From Flexivirga meconopsidis (GTDB lineage: Bacteria > Actinomycetota > Actinomycetes > Actinomycetales > Dermatophilaceae), in assembly GCF_026162425.1 (NCBI RefSeq), contig NZ_JAOBQJ010000003.1, forward strand, positions 124,001-188,000: DNA of 64,000 nt. Direction: 5' to 3'. The first letter of the stretch is position 1. Every line of letters begins with the position of its first letter. The translations under genes were made by a program, and so were the position numbers. Shown piece by piece: positions 25,202 through 32,922 of this stretch. Below the pieces are notes generated by a model that saw only the letters and a list, made by a program, of their open reading frames with translations, made no database searches and was not told the origin of the DNA.

Positions 25202-26418
25202 CTGCGCCAGTGGTGTTCACCGGCCGCGGGGTGGTCAGCCCCGCCGGCTGCGGCGTCAATGCGTTCTGGGACGCATTGCTCGCCGCACGCTCTGCGGCCG
25301 CACCCATCGACCGCTTCGACGCGACCCGCCATCGCGTCCGGATCGGTTGTCAGGTGCCGTCACTGGAAGCGCCGAATGGTGTTGACAGTAAGGCATTTCG
25401 ACGCAGTGACCTGTTCACCCAGTATGCGCTGTCGGCCGCCCGAGAGGCGATCGACGACGCGGGGATCGGGGCGATGCGCGGAAGCCGCGTCGGCATAGTC
25501 GTCGGCAACGCTGTCGGTGGCCGCACCACCAGCGACAAGGAGAGCGTGAAGTTTGCCGAACGCGGTGCCGGGGGCGTGAGCCCGCTGATGCCGCTGCTGA
25601 CGATGCCTAACGCGGCCGCCGCCAACATCGCGATGTCCTTCGGCTGGACCGGTCCGGCGTACACAGTGGCGACCACCTGCGCGAGCGGGCTCGACGCGCT
25701 TGGCCTGGCTCGGGCGCTGTTAAGGGCCGATGTCGTGGACGTCGTTCTAGCCGGCGGCTGCGAGGCCACGATCAGCCCGGTCACCATCGCCGCGTTCGGA
25801 ACCCTTGACGCGTTGTCCACCCGGAACGACGCGCCGGCGGCTGCCTGTCGACCGTTCGACGTCGACCGGGACGGGTTCGTCATGGGTGAGGGAGCCGCGT
25901 TCGTCGTACTCGAACGGGAGGCGGACGCGATTTCCCGCGGCGCTACTGTCCACGGCCGCCTGCTCGGGTATGCCGCGACGTCCGACGCGCATCATCTGAC
26001 CGCGCCGCACCCGCAGTCGCTCGGCGCGATCGACGCCATGCGAGGTGCCCTTCGCGACGCCGGCTGCGCGACCACCGACATCGGGCACGTCAACGCGCAC
26101 GGCACGTCCACCAAGTTGAACGATGCCGCCGAAGCGCGAGCGTTACGAGGTGTTTTCGGTGACGCGGCGGTGCCGCCTGTCACCGCGACGAAGGGGGTTA
26201 CCGGACACATGCTCGGCGCGTCCGGCACCGCCGAGGTCATCGCATCGCTCTCCGCCCTCGCAGCGGGTCGTGTGCCGCCCGTCGCGAACCACGCCACGAC
26301 CGACGCCGAGCTCGGCCTCGACGTGGTGCACGACACCCCCCGCCAGGTGCGCCGCGCACCTGTGCTGTCCAACTCCTTCGGTTTCGGCGGGCATAACGCA
26401 TCCGTCGTGGTCGGCTGA
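25198..26418 (+). CDS. Beta-ketoacyl-ACP synthase II (KAS II, FabF-like)
   Basis: 406 residues. The decarboxylative condensing triad is complete: Cys in VATTCASGLDALG (near 161), His in VNAHGTSTK (near 301) and His in KGVTGHMLGASG (near 336), with the Lys just before it. Pairing with no chain-length factor argues against a classical aromatic type II PKS. It elongates a carrier-bound acyl or heterocyclic acyl unit with malonyl-ACP. Alone beside an oxoamine synthase it is comparable in position to the condensing enzyme RedX/PigJ of pyrrole pathways. ATGA overlap upstream, and a 16-base gap to the MaoC gene. Confidence 0.93.
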   Translation: MTAPVVFTGRGVVSPAGCGVNAFWDALLAARSAAAPIDRFDATRHRVRIGCQVPSLEAPNGVDSKAFRRSDLFTQYALSAAREAIDDAGIGAMRGSRVGIVVGNAVGGRTTSDKESVKFAERGAGGVSPLMPLLTMPNAAAANIAMSFGWTGPAYTVATTCASGLDALGLARALLRADVVDVVLAGGCEATISPVTIAAFGTLDALSTRNDAPAAACRPFDVDRDGFVMGEGAAFVVLEREADAISRGATVHGRLLGYAATSDAHHLTAPHPQSLGAIDAMRGALRDAGCATTDIGHVNAHGTSTKLNDAAEARALRGVFGDAAVPPVTATKGVTGHMLGASGTAEVIASLSALAAGRVPPVANHATTDAELGLDVVHDTPRQVRRAPVLSNSFGFGGHNASVVVG

Positions 26419-26434
26419 CCAGAAAGGGAACGTC

Positions 26435-27205
26435 ATGACCGTCATCGATCTGCCCACCCGCATCGCCCGTGAGGGCGCCGACGCCGAGCTGGAGACCCTG
26501 CTGGGTGCCGAACCGGGGCGGGTCGAACTGCTCCGTGCCTTCATCATCGCCCACCCGCACATCGGCAGGCTGGTCGAAGAACGGTTCGCCGCACACACCT
26601 CGCTGGTCCACCTCGACCAGCAGATCGAACTGCACGTTCCCTCCCTCGCCGGGCGAGAAATCCGAGTCACCGCCGAGGCGGCACCGCAGCGCCCGCACCC
26701 GACAGGGACGACCGTCGCGCTGCAGGCGACGCTCACTGACATAGCGGACGGTACGGCGCTCGCCAGCCTGCACGGAACCGTGCTGCTCGCTGGGATCACC
26801 GCGGAGCCAGTGGTCGCCGCCGCGCCCCGGCACCAACCCGCGGCGGCATCGGGGGAACCCCGTGTCCGCCACGTCGGCGTCGGCCAGAACTTCATCAGCG
26901 CCTACGCCCGAATCTCCGGTGACGACAATCCGATTCACCTGGTGCCGAAAGCCGCACGAGCCGCAGGCTTCGAGGGCACGATTGCGCACGGCATGAGCAT
27001 CGTCGGCCTAGTGCTCGCGCGCGCACCCCGCCGCGCGACCGCCGTGGGTGTTCGCTTCGCGCAGCCGGTCGTCGTCGACGACATCGTTCGGCTGTCCATC
27101 GGCCGCACCGTCGACCCGGGCGAGTTCCGGGTCGCGGTGGCCTCCGAGCGCGGCCCTGTCATCAAGGCCGGCTGGCTGCGGGTTTCGCAGGAAGCAGTGA
27201 GATGA
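26435..27205 (+). CDS. MaoC-like hot-dog hydratase/dehydratase
   Basis: 256 residues. The C-terminal half carries the MaoC/R-hydratase motif: Asp and His in ARISGDDNPIHL (near 157-168) and the following GFEGTIAHGMS (near 179-189). The N-terminal half (about 30-125) looks like a second, degenerate hot-dog domain, as in two-domain MaoC proteins. It would dehydrate a 3-hydroxyacyl thioester made by KAS and a FabG-like reductase, or hydrate an enoyl. AGAAAGGGA precedes ATG 26435. An ATGA overlap connects it to the adenylation-domain gene. Confidence 0.85.
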   Translation: MTVIDLPTRIAREGADAELETLLGAEPGRVELLRAFIIAHPHIGRLVEERFAAHTSLVHLDQQIELHVPSLAGREIRVTAEAAPQRPHPTGTTVALQATLTDIADGTALASLHGTVLLAGITAEPVVAAAPRHQPAAASGEPRVRHVGVGQNFISAYARISGDDNPIHLVPKAARAAGFEGTIAHGMSIVGLVLARAPRRATAVGVRFAQPVVVDDIVRLSIGRTVDPGEFRVAVASERGPVIKAGWLRVSQEAVR

Positions 27206-28674
27206 GCACCGCGGCACTCGACGGCACCGGCCTCGCGCGTGCGATCCGGCAGTCTATCGAGCGGGACGGCTGCAGCACCGCTCTGGTGACGTCGGACAAG
27301 GAGGTCGGTTTTGCCGAGTTGGGACGGCTCGCCGACGGCATCGGCGAACAGCTGACCGCCGCAGGAGTCACTCCCGAGACTGGGCTCGCGGTGCTCGCGG
27401 AGAAGTCTGTCCCGGTCATCGGCACTGTGCTGGCGGCGGCCGAGCTCGGCATACCCACGCTCCTGCTGTCGCCACTCCTGCCCGGCGCGACCCGTCGACA
27501 GGCGCTGCAGGAGTCCGGTTGCGGCTTCTTGGCGGACGTATCCGGTCCGGACCCGATCACCAGGGTCGAGTCGGCGTCTGGTCCGTCGAATTGCGCACTC
27601 ATGCTGACGACATCCGGGTCGAGCGGCACCCCGAAGGTCGTGCGGCTCGGCGCGGCCGCCGTCGCGCGGTTCCTGCGGTGGGGTCGGACGACGTTCGATC
27701 TTGGACCGGATCGTGCGTCGCTCTCGTTGGCACCACTGAACTTCGACCTGTCGCTGCTCGACGTCTGGGCGACGCTGGCTGCCGGCGGTAGCAGCGTGCT
27801 GATCGGGGAGCAGACTGCGTTGCGCGGTGCCGAGGTGCTACATCAGATCGCCCGGCACCGGGTGCGGCTGGTCCAGGCCGTGCCGCTCTTCTTCCACCAG
27901 ATGCTGGAAGCTGCCGCCGGCCCTCTCGACTGCGTCGAGCACGTGATCGTCACCGGGGACCGCATCACCCAGGAGACGCTCGACGGCGTCCGTCTGATCT
28001 TCCCGAAGGCGTTGCTGCACAACGTGTATGGCGCGACGGAGACCAACGACAGCTTCTTGCACACCATCACTCCCACCGACCCGCGGCCGCAGGTGCCGTT
28101 GCCGATCGGGCGACCGATCGACGGAGTGACCGCCCTGCTCGTCGACGACGACGGACGACCGGTCGACGGAGCCGGGACCGGTCGGCTGGTCGTACGCACG
28201 CCGTTCCAGGCTGATGGCTATTCGGACGGCGACCTCCACGCAGCGTCGTTCATCACCCGGGCCGACAGCGGGGCGATGTTCTTCGTCACCAGCGACCGGA
28301 TCCGACGCGACACTGACGGGTTGTGCCACTACGAGGGGCGGTGCGACCGCAAGGTAAAGGTGCGCGGGGTGCTGATCGACCTCGACGAGCTGGAGGTGGT
28401 GCTGTGCCGACACGAGGCAGTGCGTGAGGCAGCCGCCCTCGCAACCCCGGATCCTGTTTCTGGACAGCGAATTTCGGTCGTCGTATCGGTGACCGAGCTG
28501 ACCCCCGGCCTCGGTGTTGCACTCCGGTTGCACTGCAGCGGAAGTCTTCATCGTGCGGGTGTTCCCGGCGCGTTCCATCTCGGTACCGGGCCGCTCCCGC
28601 GGACCACGACAGGCAAGATCGACCGCCGCCGCGCGCACCGCGAGGTGGCAGACACCGAAAGGAAGATCGCATGA
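27202..28674 (+). CDS. Stand-alone adenylation domain (NRPS-like amino acid activation)
   Basis: 490 residues. It activates a carboxylic acid as the adenylate and passes it to the carrier encoded next. Core motifs are A3 TTSGSSGTPK (near 137-147), A4 around NFDLSLLDVW (180-189), A5 NVYGATET (274-281), A8 around GRCDRKVKVRGVLIDLDELE and A10 PRTTTGKIDRR with the catalytic Lys. By hand alignment to GrsA the pocket reads Asp182, Leu183, Leu186, Gln225, Ile249, Thr251, Val275, Asp283. The first three (D-L-L) recall prolyl-activating RedM/PltF-type enzymes. Asp283 near the pocket floor is unlike them and could bind a second amine. ATGA overlaps on both sides. Confidence 0.88.
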   Translation: MSTAALDGTGLARAIRQSIERDGCSTALVTSDKEVGFAELGRLADGIGEQLTAAGVTPETGLAVLAEKSVPVIGTVLAAAELGIPTLLLSPLLPGATRRQALQESGCGFLADVSGPDPITRVESASGPSNCALMLTTSGSSGTPKVVRLGAAAVARFLRWGRTTFDLGPDRASLSLAPLNFDLSLLDVWATLAAGGSSVLIGEQTALRGAEVLHQIARHRVRLVQAVPLFFHQMLEAAAGPLDCVEHVIVTGDRITQETLDGVRLIFPKALLHNVYGATETNDSFLHTITPTDPRPQVPLPIGRPIDGVTALLVDDDGRPVDGAGTGRLVVRTPFQADGYSDGDLHAASFITRADSGAMFFVTSDRIRRDTDGLCHYEGRCDRKVKVRGVLIDLDELEVVLCRHEAVREAAALATPDPVSGQRISVVVSVTELTPGLGVALRLHCSGSLHRAGVPGAFHLGTGPLPRTTTGKIDRRRAHREVADTERKIA

Positions 28675-28928
28675 CCGTCATCGAGCAACTGGAGAAGTAC
28701 GTCGCGCAAGAGTTCCTGGGCCAGCCCGGCGAGGCGATCCCCACCGATCTGGATCTGCTGAACAGTGCCATCCTGGACAGCCTCGGCATGCTGAAGATGA
28801 TCGCCTGGATCGAGACGACCTTCGACGCCGTGATCTCCGACCAGGACCTCGACCCGGAGAACTTCCGTTCGATTGGCTCGATCGCCGAGTTCGTCGAACG
28901 CGCCGGTAGCGTCCGCACGGTGGCATGA
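28671..28928 (+). CDS. Peptidyl/acyl carrier protein
   Basis: 85 residues with the phosphopantetheine serine at Ser37 in NSAILDSLGMLKMIAWIE and acidic helices typical of free-standing carriers. It directly follows the adenylation domain by an ATGA overlap and precedes the TrpD-like gene by another. It is therefore the likely carrier for the activated amino acid and the platform for the dehydrogenase and Trp-like enzymes. It differs clearly from the ACP at 13127-13378, so the cluster has two carriers: one for chain building, one for amino-acid loading. Confidence 0.92.
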   Translation: MTVIEQLEKYVAQEFLGQPGEAIPTDLDLLNSAILDSLGMLKMIAWIETTFDAVISDQDLDPENFRSIGSIAEFVERAGSVRTVA

Positions 28929-29944
28929 GCTCCCAGGAGCTGCTCGGCCGGTTGATCCGCCAGGAGCCGGCGGAGCAACCATTGTGGGCCGCTCTGTGGC
29001 GACGACTCGACCGTGACGAAGTCAGTCCGACCGAGCTGGCCGCAGTGCTCACCGCGGCTAGCCTCCCCGGCGTTGATGGCGCGACCCTCGTGGGTTTCGT
29101 CCGGTCGTTGCAGGCTCCCGCCGACCGCACGACAGTGCCTGGCGAGTCGGTGAACATCGTTGGCACCGGAGGAGGTCCGCGAACCTTCAACGTATCCACG
29201 GCATCGGCCCTGGTGGCTGCCGCGGCCGGCGCCCATGTCGTTAAGACCGGATCCCGCGGCTACAGCAGTGCGGTTGGCGCAACGGAGATCGTCGAGCGGG
29301 CCGGTTTCCCGGTCGCCAAGTCGAACGACGACATTCGGGTGCACACACAGGCGCACCGCATCGCGTTCACCGGCCACCAGGTCTATCCGGCCCAGCTGGT
29401 CCGGATAGCCCGGCGCATCGTTCCCCTCGGGATGCGCTCGTTCGGGGCTTTCCTCAACCAGGTCGGTCCGTTCTTGGCCGACGTTCCGGTCACCGCGCAG
29501 TTGACGGGAGTCAGCGCGTCGTTTCGGATGTCGCAGATGAGCCGGCTGGTCCAGGTTGTCCCCGGCAGGGAGATCACCCTGGTGTCCAGTCAGTGCGGTA
29601 TCGACGAACTGGTCAGTTGCTCGCGGTCCCTGGTCGTCCACCCGGACGGTGAGGTGCGGGTGATCGAGCCCGGCGAATTCGCAACCGGCGATGGCGGGTT
29701 GGCCGATCTTGCGCCGGTCGACCCCGAGCGCGCGGTCGAGCATCTCGCCGAGGTCGTGGACGGCCGCGCGTGCCGCACAGCGACCGCGACTGTGGTGCTG
29801 AACGCCGCGCTGTTGCTCCAGCTTGCCGGGTGCAACAACTCGTTCCGCGACGCGGTCGACACCGCACAGGACACCATCGCGTCCGGTCTGGCGTCCTCGC
29901 TGATGGAGACCTTGGCGGCTCGAACGGTGGCGTCCGGTGTCTGA
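28925..29944 (+). CDS. Divergent anthranilate phosphoribosyltransferase-like protein (TrpD')
   Basis: 339 residues, the TrpD fold. TrpD transfers phosphoribose from PRPP to the amine of anthranilate. The PRPP loop is IVGTGGGPRTFNVST (78-92): the conserved Asp of GTGGD is Gly84. The KHGNR block is KTGSR (107-111), so the His and Asn that contact anthranilate are Thr108 and Ser110. The Mg2+-binding Asp-Glu pair is kept (CGIDEL, near 223-228), and LGMRSFGAFLNQVGPF is recognisable. The catalytic scaffold survives but the acceptor site is remodelled, suggesting PRPP transfer to a different amine. ATGA after the carrier gene. A canonical trpD exists at 43907-44956. Confidence 0.85.
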   Translation: MSSQELLGRLIRQEPAEQPLWAALWRRLDRDEVSPTELAAVLTAASLPGVDGATLVGFVRSLQAPADRTTVPGESVNIVGTGGGPRTFNVSTASALVAAAAGAHVVKTGSRGYSSAVGATEIVERAGFPVAKSNDDIRVHTQAHRIAFTGHQVYPAQLVRIARRIVPLGMRSFGAFLNQVGPFLADVPVTAQLTGVSASFRMSQMSRLVQVVPGREITLVSSQCGIDELVSCSRSLVVHPDGEVRVIEPGEFATGDGGLADLAPVDPERAVEHLAEVVDGRACRTATATVVLNAALLLQLAGCNNSFRDAVDTAQDTIASGLASSLMETLAARTVASGV

Positions 29945-30725
29945 CCGCCGCCCCGGGGTGGTGCTCTTCCTCACCGCGGGCGACCCCGACCTGGCAACTA
30001 CGGAACGGCTGTTGCGCAGCGCCGACGAGCACGAGGTGGACTGGGTCGAGCTGGCCGTGCCGTTCCCGGACTCGCCGACCGACGGGCCCACGATCCGCCG
30101 GTCGGCGGATCGTGCCCTAGGCGGAGGTGTGGGGATGGTCGACGTGCTATCGCTGGTCGCCCGCGTGCGACCAACGTTGCGGCACAGTCGGATTGCCCTA
30201 CTCACCGATTGGTCGGCGACGTTGCGCGAGGTCGGGATGGGGGAGGGACTGACAGCAGTTCACCATTCGGGGGCGGACGCGGTTCTGGTGCACGGTCTAC
30301 CGCCGCGGATGAGGGCCGAACACGACAGGGTGACAAGTGCACTCGGACTTGCGGTGGTGACCACCTGTTACGCGGGCGTGTCCGACGAGCGCACGCTGCG
30401 CGCCGCAGCGAACGGAGCCCCGGCATACATCTATCTCGTGTCGAAGTACGGACGTACCGGCGGCACCCTCGACACCGCGAACGACGCGGTTGCCACGACG
30501 GTCAGCCGGTTGCGCGCATGGACCACCGCTCCGATCGCAGTCGGCTTCGGGGTGCGGGACTCCACACATCTGGACGCGATCGGCGCGGCAGGTGCGGATG
30601 CGGCGGTCATCGGGACCGCCTGCGTCGAGGCGGTGGAAGAGGGCATCGGAGGCGATGTGCTCGGTTCGTTCGAGGCGTTCCTTAGTCGCCTCGGGCTGCT
30701 TCGCAAGATCAGCTCACGGGTGTGA
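29937..30725 (+). CDS. Divergent tryptophan synthase alpha-like lyase (TrpA')
   Basis: 262 residues, TIM barrel. TrpA cleaves indole-3-glycerol phosphate to indole and glyceraldehyde 3-phosphate. Both catalytic acids are kept with the right spacing: Glu38 and Asp49 in VELAVPFPDSPTDGP. Phosphate-binding stretches IAVGFGVRDS and AVIGTACVEA are present. The loop normally reading SRxGVTG is SKYGRTG. Interface residues toward TrpB are hard to judge, and no TrpB' accompanies it. It may work alone as an indole-glycerol-phosphate-lyase-like enzyme that releases a ring and a triose phosphate. Overlaps TrpD' by 8 bases. The canonical trpA is at 41156-41959. Confidence 0.85.
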   Translation: MSDRRPGVVLFLTAGDPDLATTERLLRSADEHEVDWVELAVPFPDSPTDGPTIRRSADRALGGGVGMVDVLSLVARVRPTLRHSRIALLTDWSATLREVGMGEGLTAVHHSGADAVLVHGLPPRMRAEHDRVTSALGLAVVTTCYAGVSDERTLRAAANGAPAYIYLVSKYGRTGGTLDTANDAVATTVSRLRAWTTAPIAVGFGVRDSTHLDAIGAAGADAAVIGTACVEAVEEGIGGDVLGSFEAFLSRLGLLRKISSRV

Positions 30726-30752
30726 GCGCTACCTGGAAGAAGGGAACTCATC

Positions 30753-31127
30753 ATGTTGATTCGTCAGAAGGTCGACAGTCCGCGCGTTGCCTGGGGGAAC
30801 GGTGACAGCTACCGGATGGTCGTCGAGAACGACGGCCTCGGCTTCGCGCTCGCGCACACCGTGGTCACCAAGGGAACGGTGTCCCGGCTGCAGTACCGCA
30901 ACCACATCGAGGCCTGCTACTGCATCAGCGGTAGTGGAGCCGTCGTCGAGGCGGACGGCACTCGACACGAGATAACTCCGGGGGTGCTCTACGCGCTGAA
31001 CAACCATGACCCGCACGAGCTCGTCGCCGACAACGAAAGCGACCTGGTGCTCCTGTCCGTCTTCAACCCGCCGATCGTCGGCAACGAGCAGCACGTGCTC
31101 GACGACGCCGGCTACTCCTGCTACTGA
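30753..31127 (+). CDS. Ectoine synthase-like cupin (EctC')
   Basis: 124-residue cupin with end-to-end similarity to ectoine synthase, which closes N-gamma-acetyl-diaminobutyrate into a cyclic amidine by losing water. The iron ligands known in EctC appear conserved: Glu53 (NHIEACYCISG), Tyr80 (GVLYALNNHD) and His88 (DPHEL), with near-identical spacing. The usual Val-Cys-Val-Phe-Asn-Pro-Pro reads LSVFNPP, so that Cys is Ser. There is no ectA, ectB or ectD, so this is not an osmolyte operon. It sits inside the Trp-like block. A cyclodehydration on a pathway intermediate is the natural guess. AGAAGGGA precedes ATG 30753. Confidence 0.85.
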   Translation: MLIRQKVDSPRVAWGNGDSYRMVVENDGLGFALAHTVVTKGTVSRLQYRNHIEACYCISGSGAVVEADGTRHEITPGVLYALNNHDPHELVADNESDLVLLSVFNPPIVGNEQHVLDDAGYSCY

Positions 31128-31129
31128 TT

Positions 31130-32236
31130 ATGACCTCTGTCCTGTCACCCGCGATCCGGTTCGACTTCTCCGGGCTGCCCTCCTCGGAGGGCGGCTTCAC
31201 CGCCACCTCCTGGGACCGCGTCCGCGCCACGGGGGTCCTGCGCGAAATCTTCCCGCGGCAGTTCGGGGGTGCAGGACACTCGCTGTCCGAGGCGCTCGAC
31301 GCCTTCGAGCGCCTCGGACACGCGAATCCTGATGCGGGGCTGAGTTTTTCGGCCGCCACCGCGGTCGCCAGCACCGGGGTACCACTCGAGTCGTTCGGCA
31401 GCGACTACCTCAAGCATCGTTACCTGCCCTCGGTTTGTGACGGCAGCCTGGTCGGTGCTCACGCGATCACCGAGGCGTCCAGCGGCTCCGACGCCTTGCA
31501 CATGGCGACCCGGGCCGTTCCCCACGGCGAGGACTTCGTCATCGAGGGCAGCAAGACCTTCGTCACCAACGCCGGCATCGCCGACTACTACGTCATCTAC
31601 GCGCGGACCAGCGACCACCCAGGTCCGTTCGGGCTGACCGCTTTCCTGGTGCCAGCGGATGCACCCGGTCTGCAGGTCGTGCGAACCCTGCCGACGATGG
31701 GTCTGCGCACCTCCCCGGTCGGAGAGCTGCGGCTGGCGGACCTACGGGTGCCGCGCGACCATGTGATCGGTGGTGTCGGTCGCGGTTTTTTGGTGCTCGA
31801 CCATGTCATGCAGCGCGAGATCCTGCTGTCCTTCACGATCAACGTCGGCGAGATGGCTCGACGACTGGAGGAGAGCGTGGAGTGGGTGCGGGGACGCACT
31901 CAGTACGGCGCGCCGATCGCGTCCTACCAGGCTGTCGCCCGCCGCGTGGTCGACATGCGCATCGCGGTCGACACCTCGCGGCTCTGGCTGAGGGACGCAG
32001 CCCGACGCATCGACGCCGGCGAGGATGCGTCGGCACAGGTGGCGATTGCGAAACTGACTGCGAGCGAGGCGAATCTGGAGACTGCGATCAGCGCCACGAG
32101 ACTCTTCGGCGGCCGCGGTTACCTGACCGAGTTCGGGGTGGAGCAGCAGCTTCGCGACGCGGCGGGCGGGGCGATCTACTCCGGTACCAACGACATCCAG
32201 TACAACCGACTGGCAGCACTGATGGGATTGCGATGA
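31130..32236 (+). CDS. Acyl-CoA dehydrogenase-like flavoenzyme, probably carrier-bound substrate
   Basis: 368-residue ACAD fold: N-terminal helices, a central beta domain with EASSGSD and FVTNAGIADYYVI, and a C-terminal helical domain with FGGRGYLTEFGVEQQLRDA. The usual catalytic Glu of IYEGT is Ser351 (IYSGTNDIQ). A Glu occurs instead at 230 (VMQREILLSF), the place used by isovaleryl-CoA dehydrogenase and, as I recall, by prolyl-carrier dehydrogenases of the PltE/RedW/PigA group. With an adenylation domain and carrier in the same operon, oxidation of an aminoacyl-carrier to an enamine/imine is likely. Two-base gap from EctC', ATGA to TrpF'. Confidence 0.87.
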   Translation: MTSVLSPAIRFDFSGLPSSEGGFTATSWDRVRATGVLREIFPRQFGGAGHSLSEALDAFERLGHANPDAGLSFSAATAVASTGVPLESFGSDYLKHRYLPSVCDGSLVGAHAITEASSGSDALHMATRAVPHGEDFVIEGSKTFVTNAGIADYYVIYARTSDHPGPFGLTAFLVPADAPGLQVVRTLPTMGLRTSPVGELRLADLRVPRDHVIGGVGRGFLVLDHVMQREILLSFTINVGEMARRLEESVEWVRGRTQYGAPIASYQAVARRVVDMRIAVDTSRLWLRDAARRIDAGEDASAQVAIAKLTASEANLETAISATRLFGGRGYLTEFGVEQQLRDAAGGAIYSGTNDIQYNRLAALMGLR

Positions 32237-32922
32237 CCGCTCAACTGAAGGTTTGCGGGGCGACCTGCAGCTATGAGATCGAGCAGGCGTCGGCTGGCGG
32301 GGCGGACCTCGTCGGCCTCTGGTGGCGGGTGCCCGGATCCCCGTTCAGCCTCCCTGAGTCAGAGCTCGCCGCACTGCGTGAGACCGCCGAATGGTGTGGA
32401 GTCCGCGCCTGTCTGGTGACTTTCGAGGGGGATGCGGCCGCGATCGCCGGCTGCCTGTCGGAGACCGGGATCCGCGCGGTGCAGTTGCACGCCTTCCAGG
32501 CACCCAGCGTCGTGCAGGAGATCGTCGCCGCATCGGGCGACCACGTGTCCGTGCTCAAGGTGCTGCATTGTGACGGCGACACCTGCCTCGACGGCAGATT
32601 CGCAGGTGCGTACGCCCGGGCGGGTACTTCGGCTTTCATCCTCGACGCGGTGCGCAACGGTCGAATCGGCAGCACCGGCAGCATGATCGGGGCAGATACG
32701 GTGCACCGAATGCTTGACGAACTGACGCTGCCGGTCATGCTGGCCGGTGGCCTCGGTGGGGTGGTCCCGACCGGTCACGATGGTGTGTTGAGGCACCCCA
32801 GGTTTGCTGGGGTCGACGTCGATGGCTCTGCCCGAGACTGCGACGGCCTCATCAATGCCGCTGCCGTGCAGGCCGTCGCCGATGCATGGACGGTCATGGC
32901 CGAGACCCGGAAGGCGTCATGA
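32233..32922 (+). CDS. Divergent phosphoribosylanthranilate isomerase-like protein (TrpF')
   Basis: 229 residues, TIM barrel. TrpF performs the Amadori rearrangement of N-phosphoribosyl anthranilate. The general base Cys8 (LKVCGATC) and general acid Asp138 (AFILDAVRNG) are conserved, as are VQLH near 83-86 and LAGGLGG near the phosphate site. Beyond these the family text is altered: the SxRxV stretch near residue 33 is missing and the C-terminal SSGVE-KD motif reads VDGSARDCD. This fits an isomerase for a different N-phosphoribosyl amine. Overlaps neighbours as ATGA at both ends. A canonical trpF lies at 47843-48448. Confidence 0.83.
   Translation: MTAQLKVCGATCSYEIEQASAGGADLVGLWWRVPGSPFSLPESELAALRETAEWCGVRACLVTFEGDAAAIAGCLSETGIRAVQLHAFQAPSVVQEIVAASGDHVSVLKVLHCDGDTCLDGRFAGAYARAGTSAFILDAVRNGRIGSTGSMIGADTVHRMLDELTLPVMLAGGLGGVVPTGHDGVLRHPRFAGVDVDGSARDCDGLINAAAVQAVADAWTVMAETRKAS

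Noticed and set aside
28286-30205. 639-residue frame opposite the adenylation domain, carrier and TrpD'
   Set aside because: Covers three well-supported coupled genes; composition is that of a shadow frame.
30753-31127. An ectoine biosynthesis operon
   Set aside because: Only the EctC-like gene is present; ectA, ectB and ectD are absent and the neighbours belong to carrier and Trp-like chemistry.
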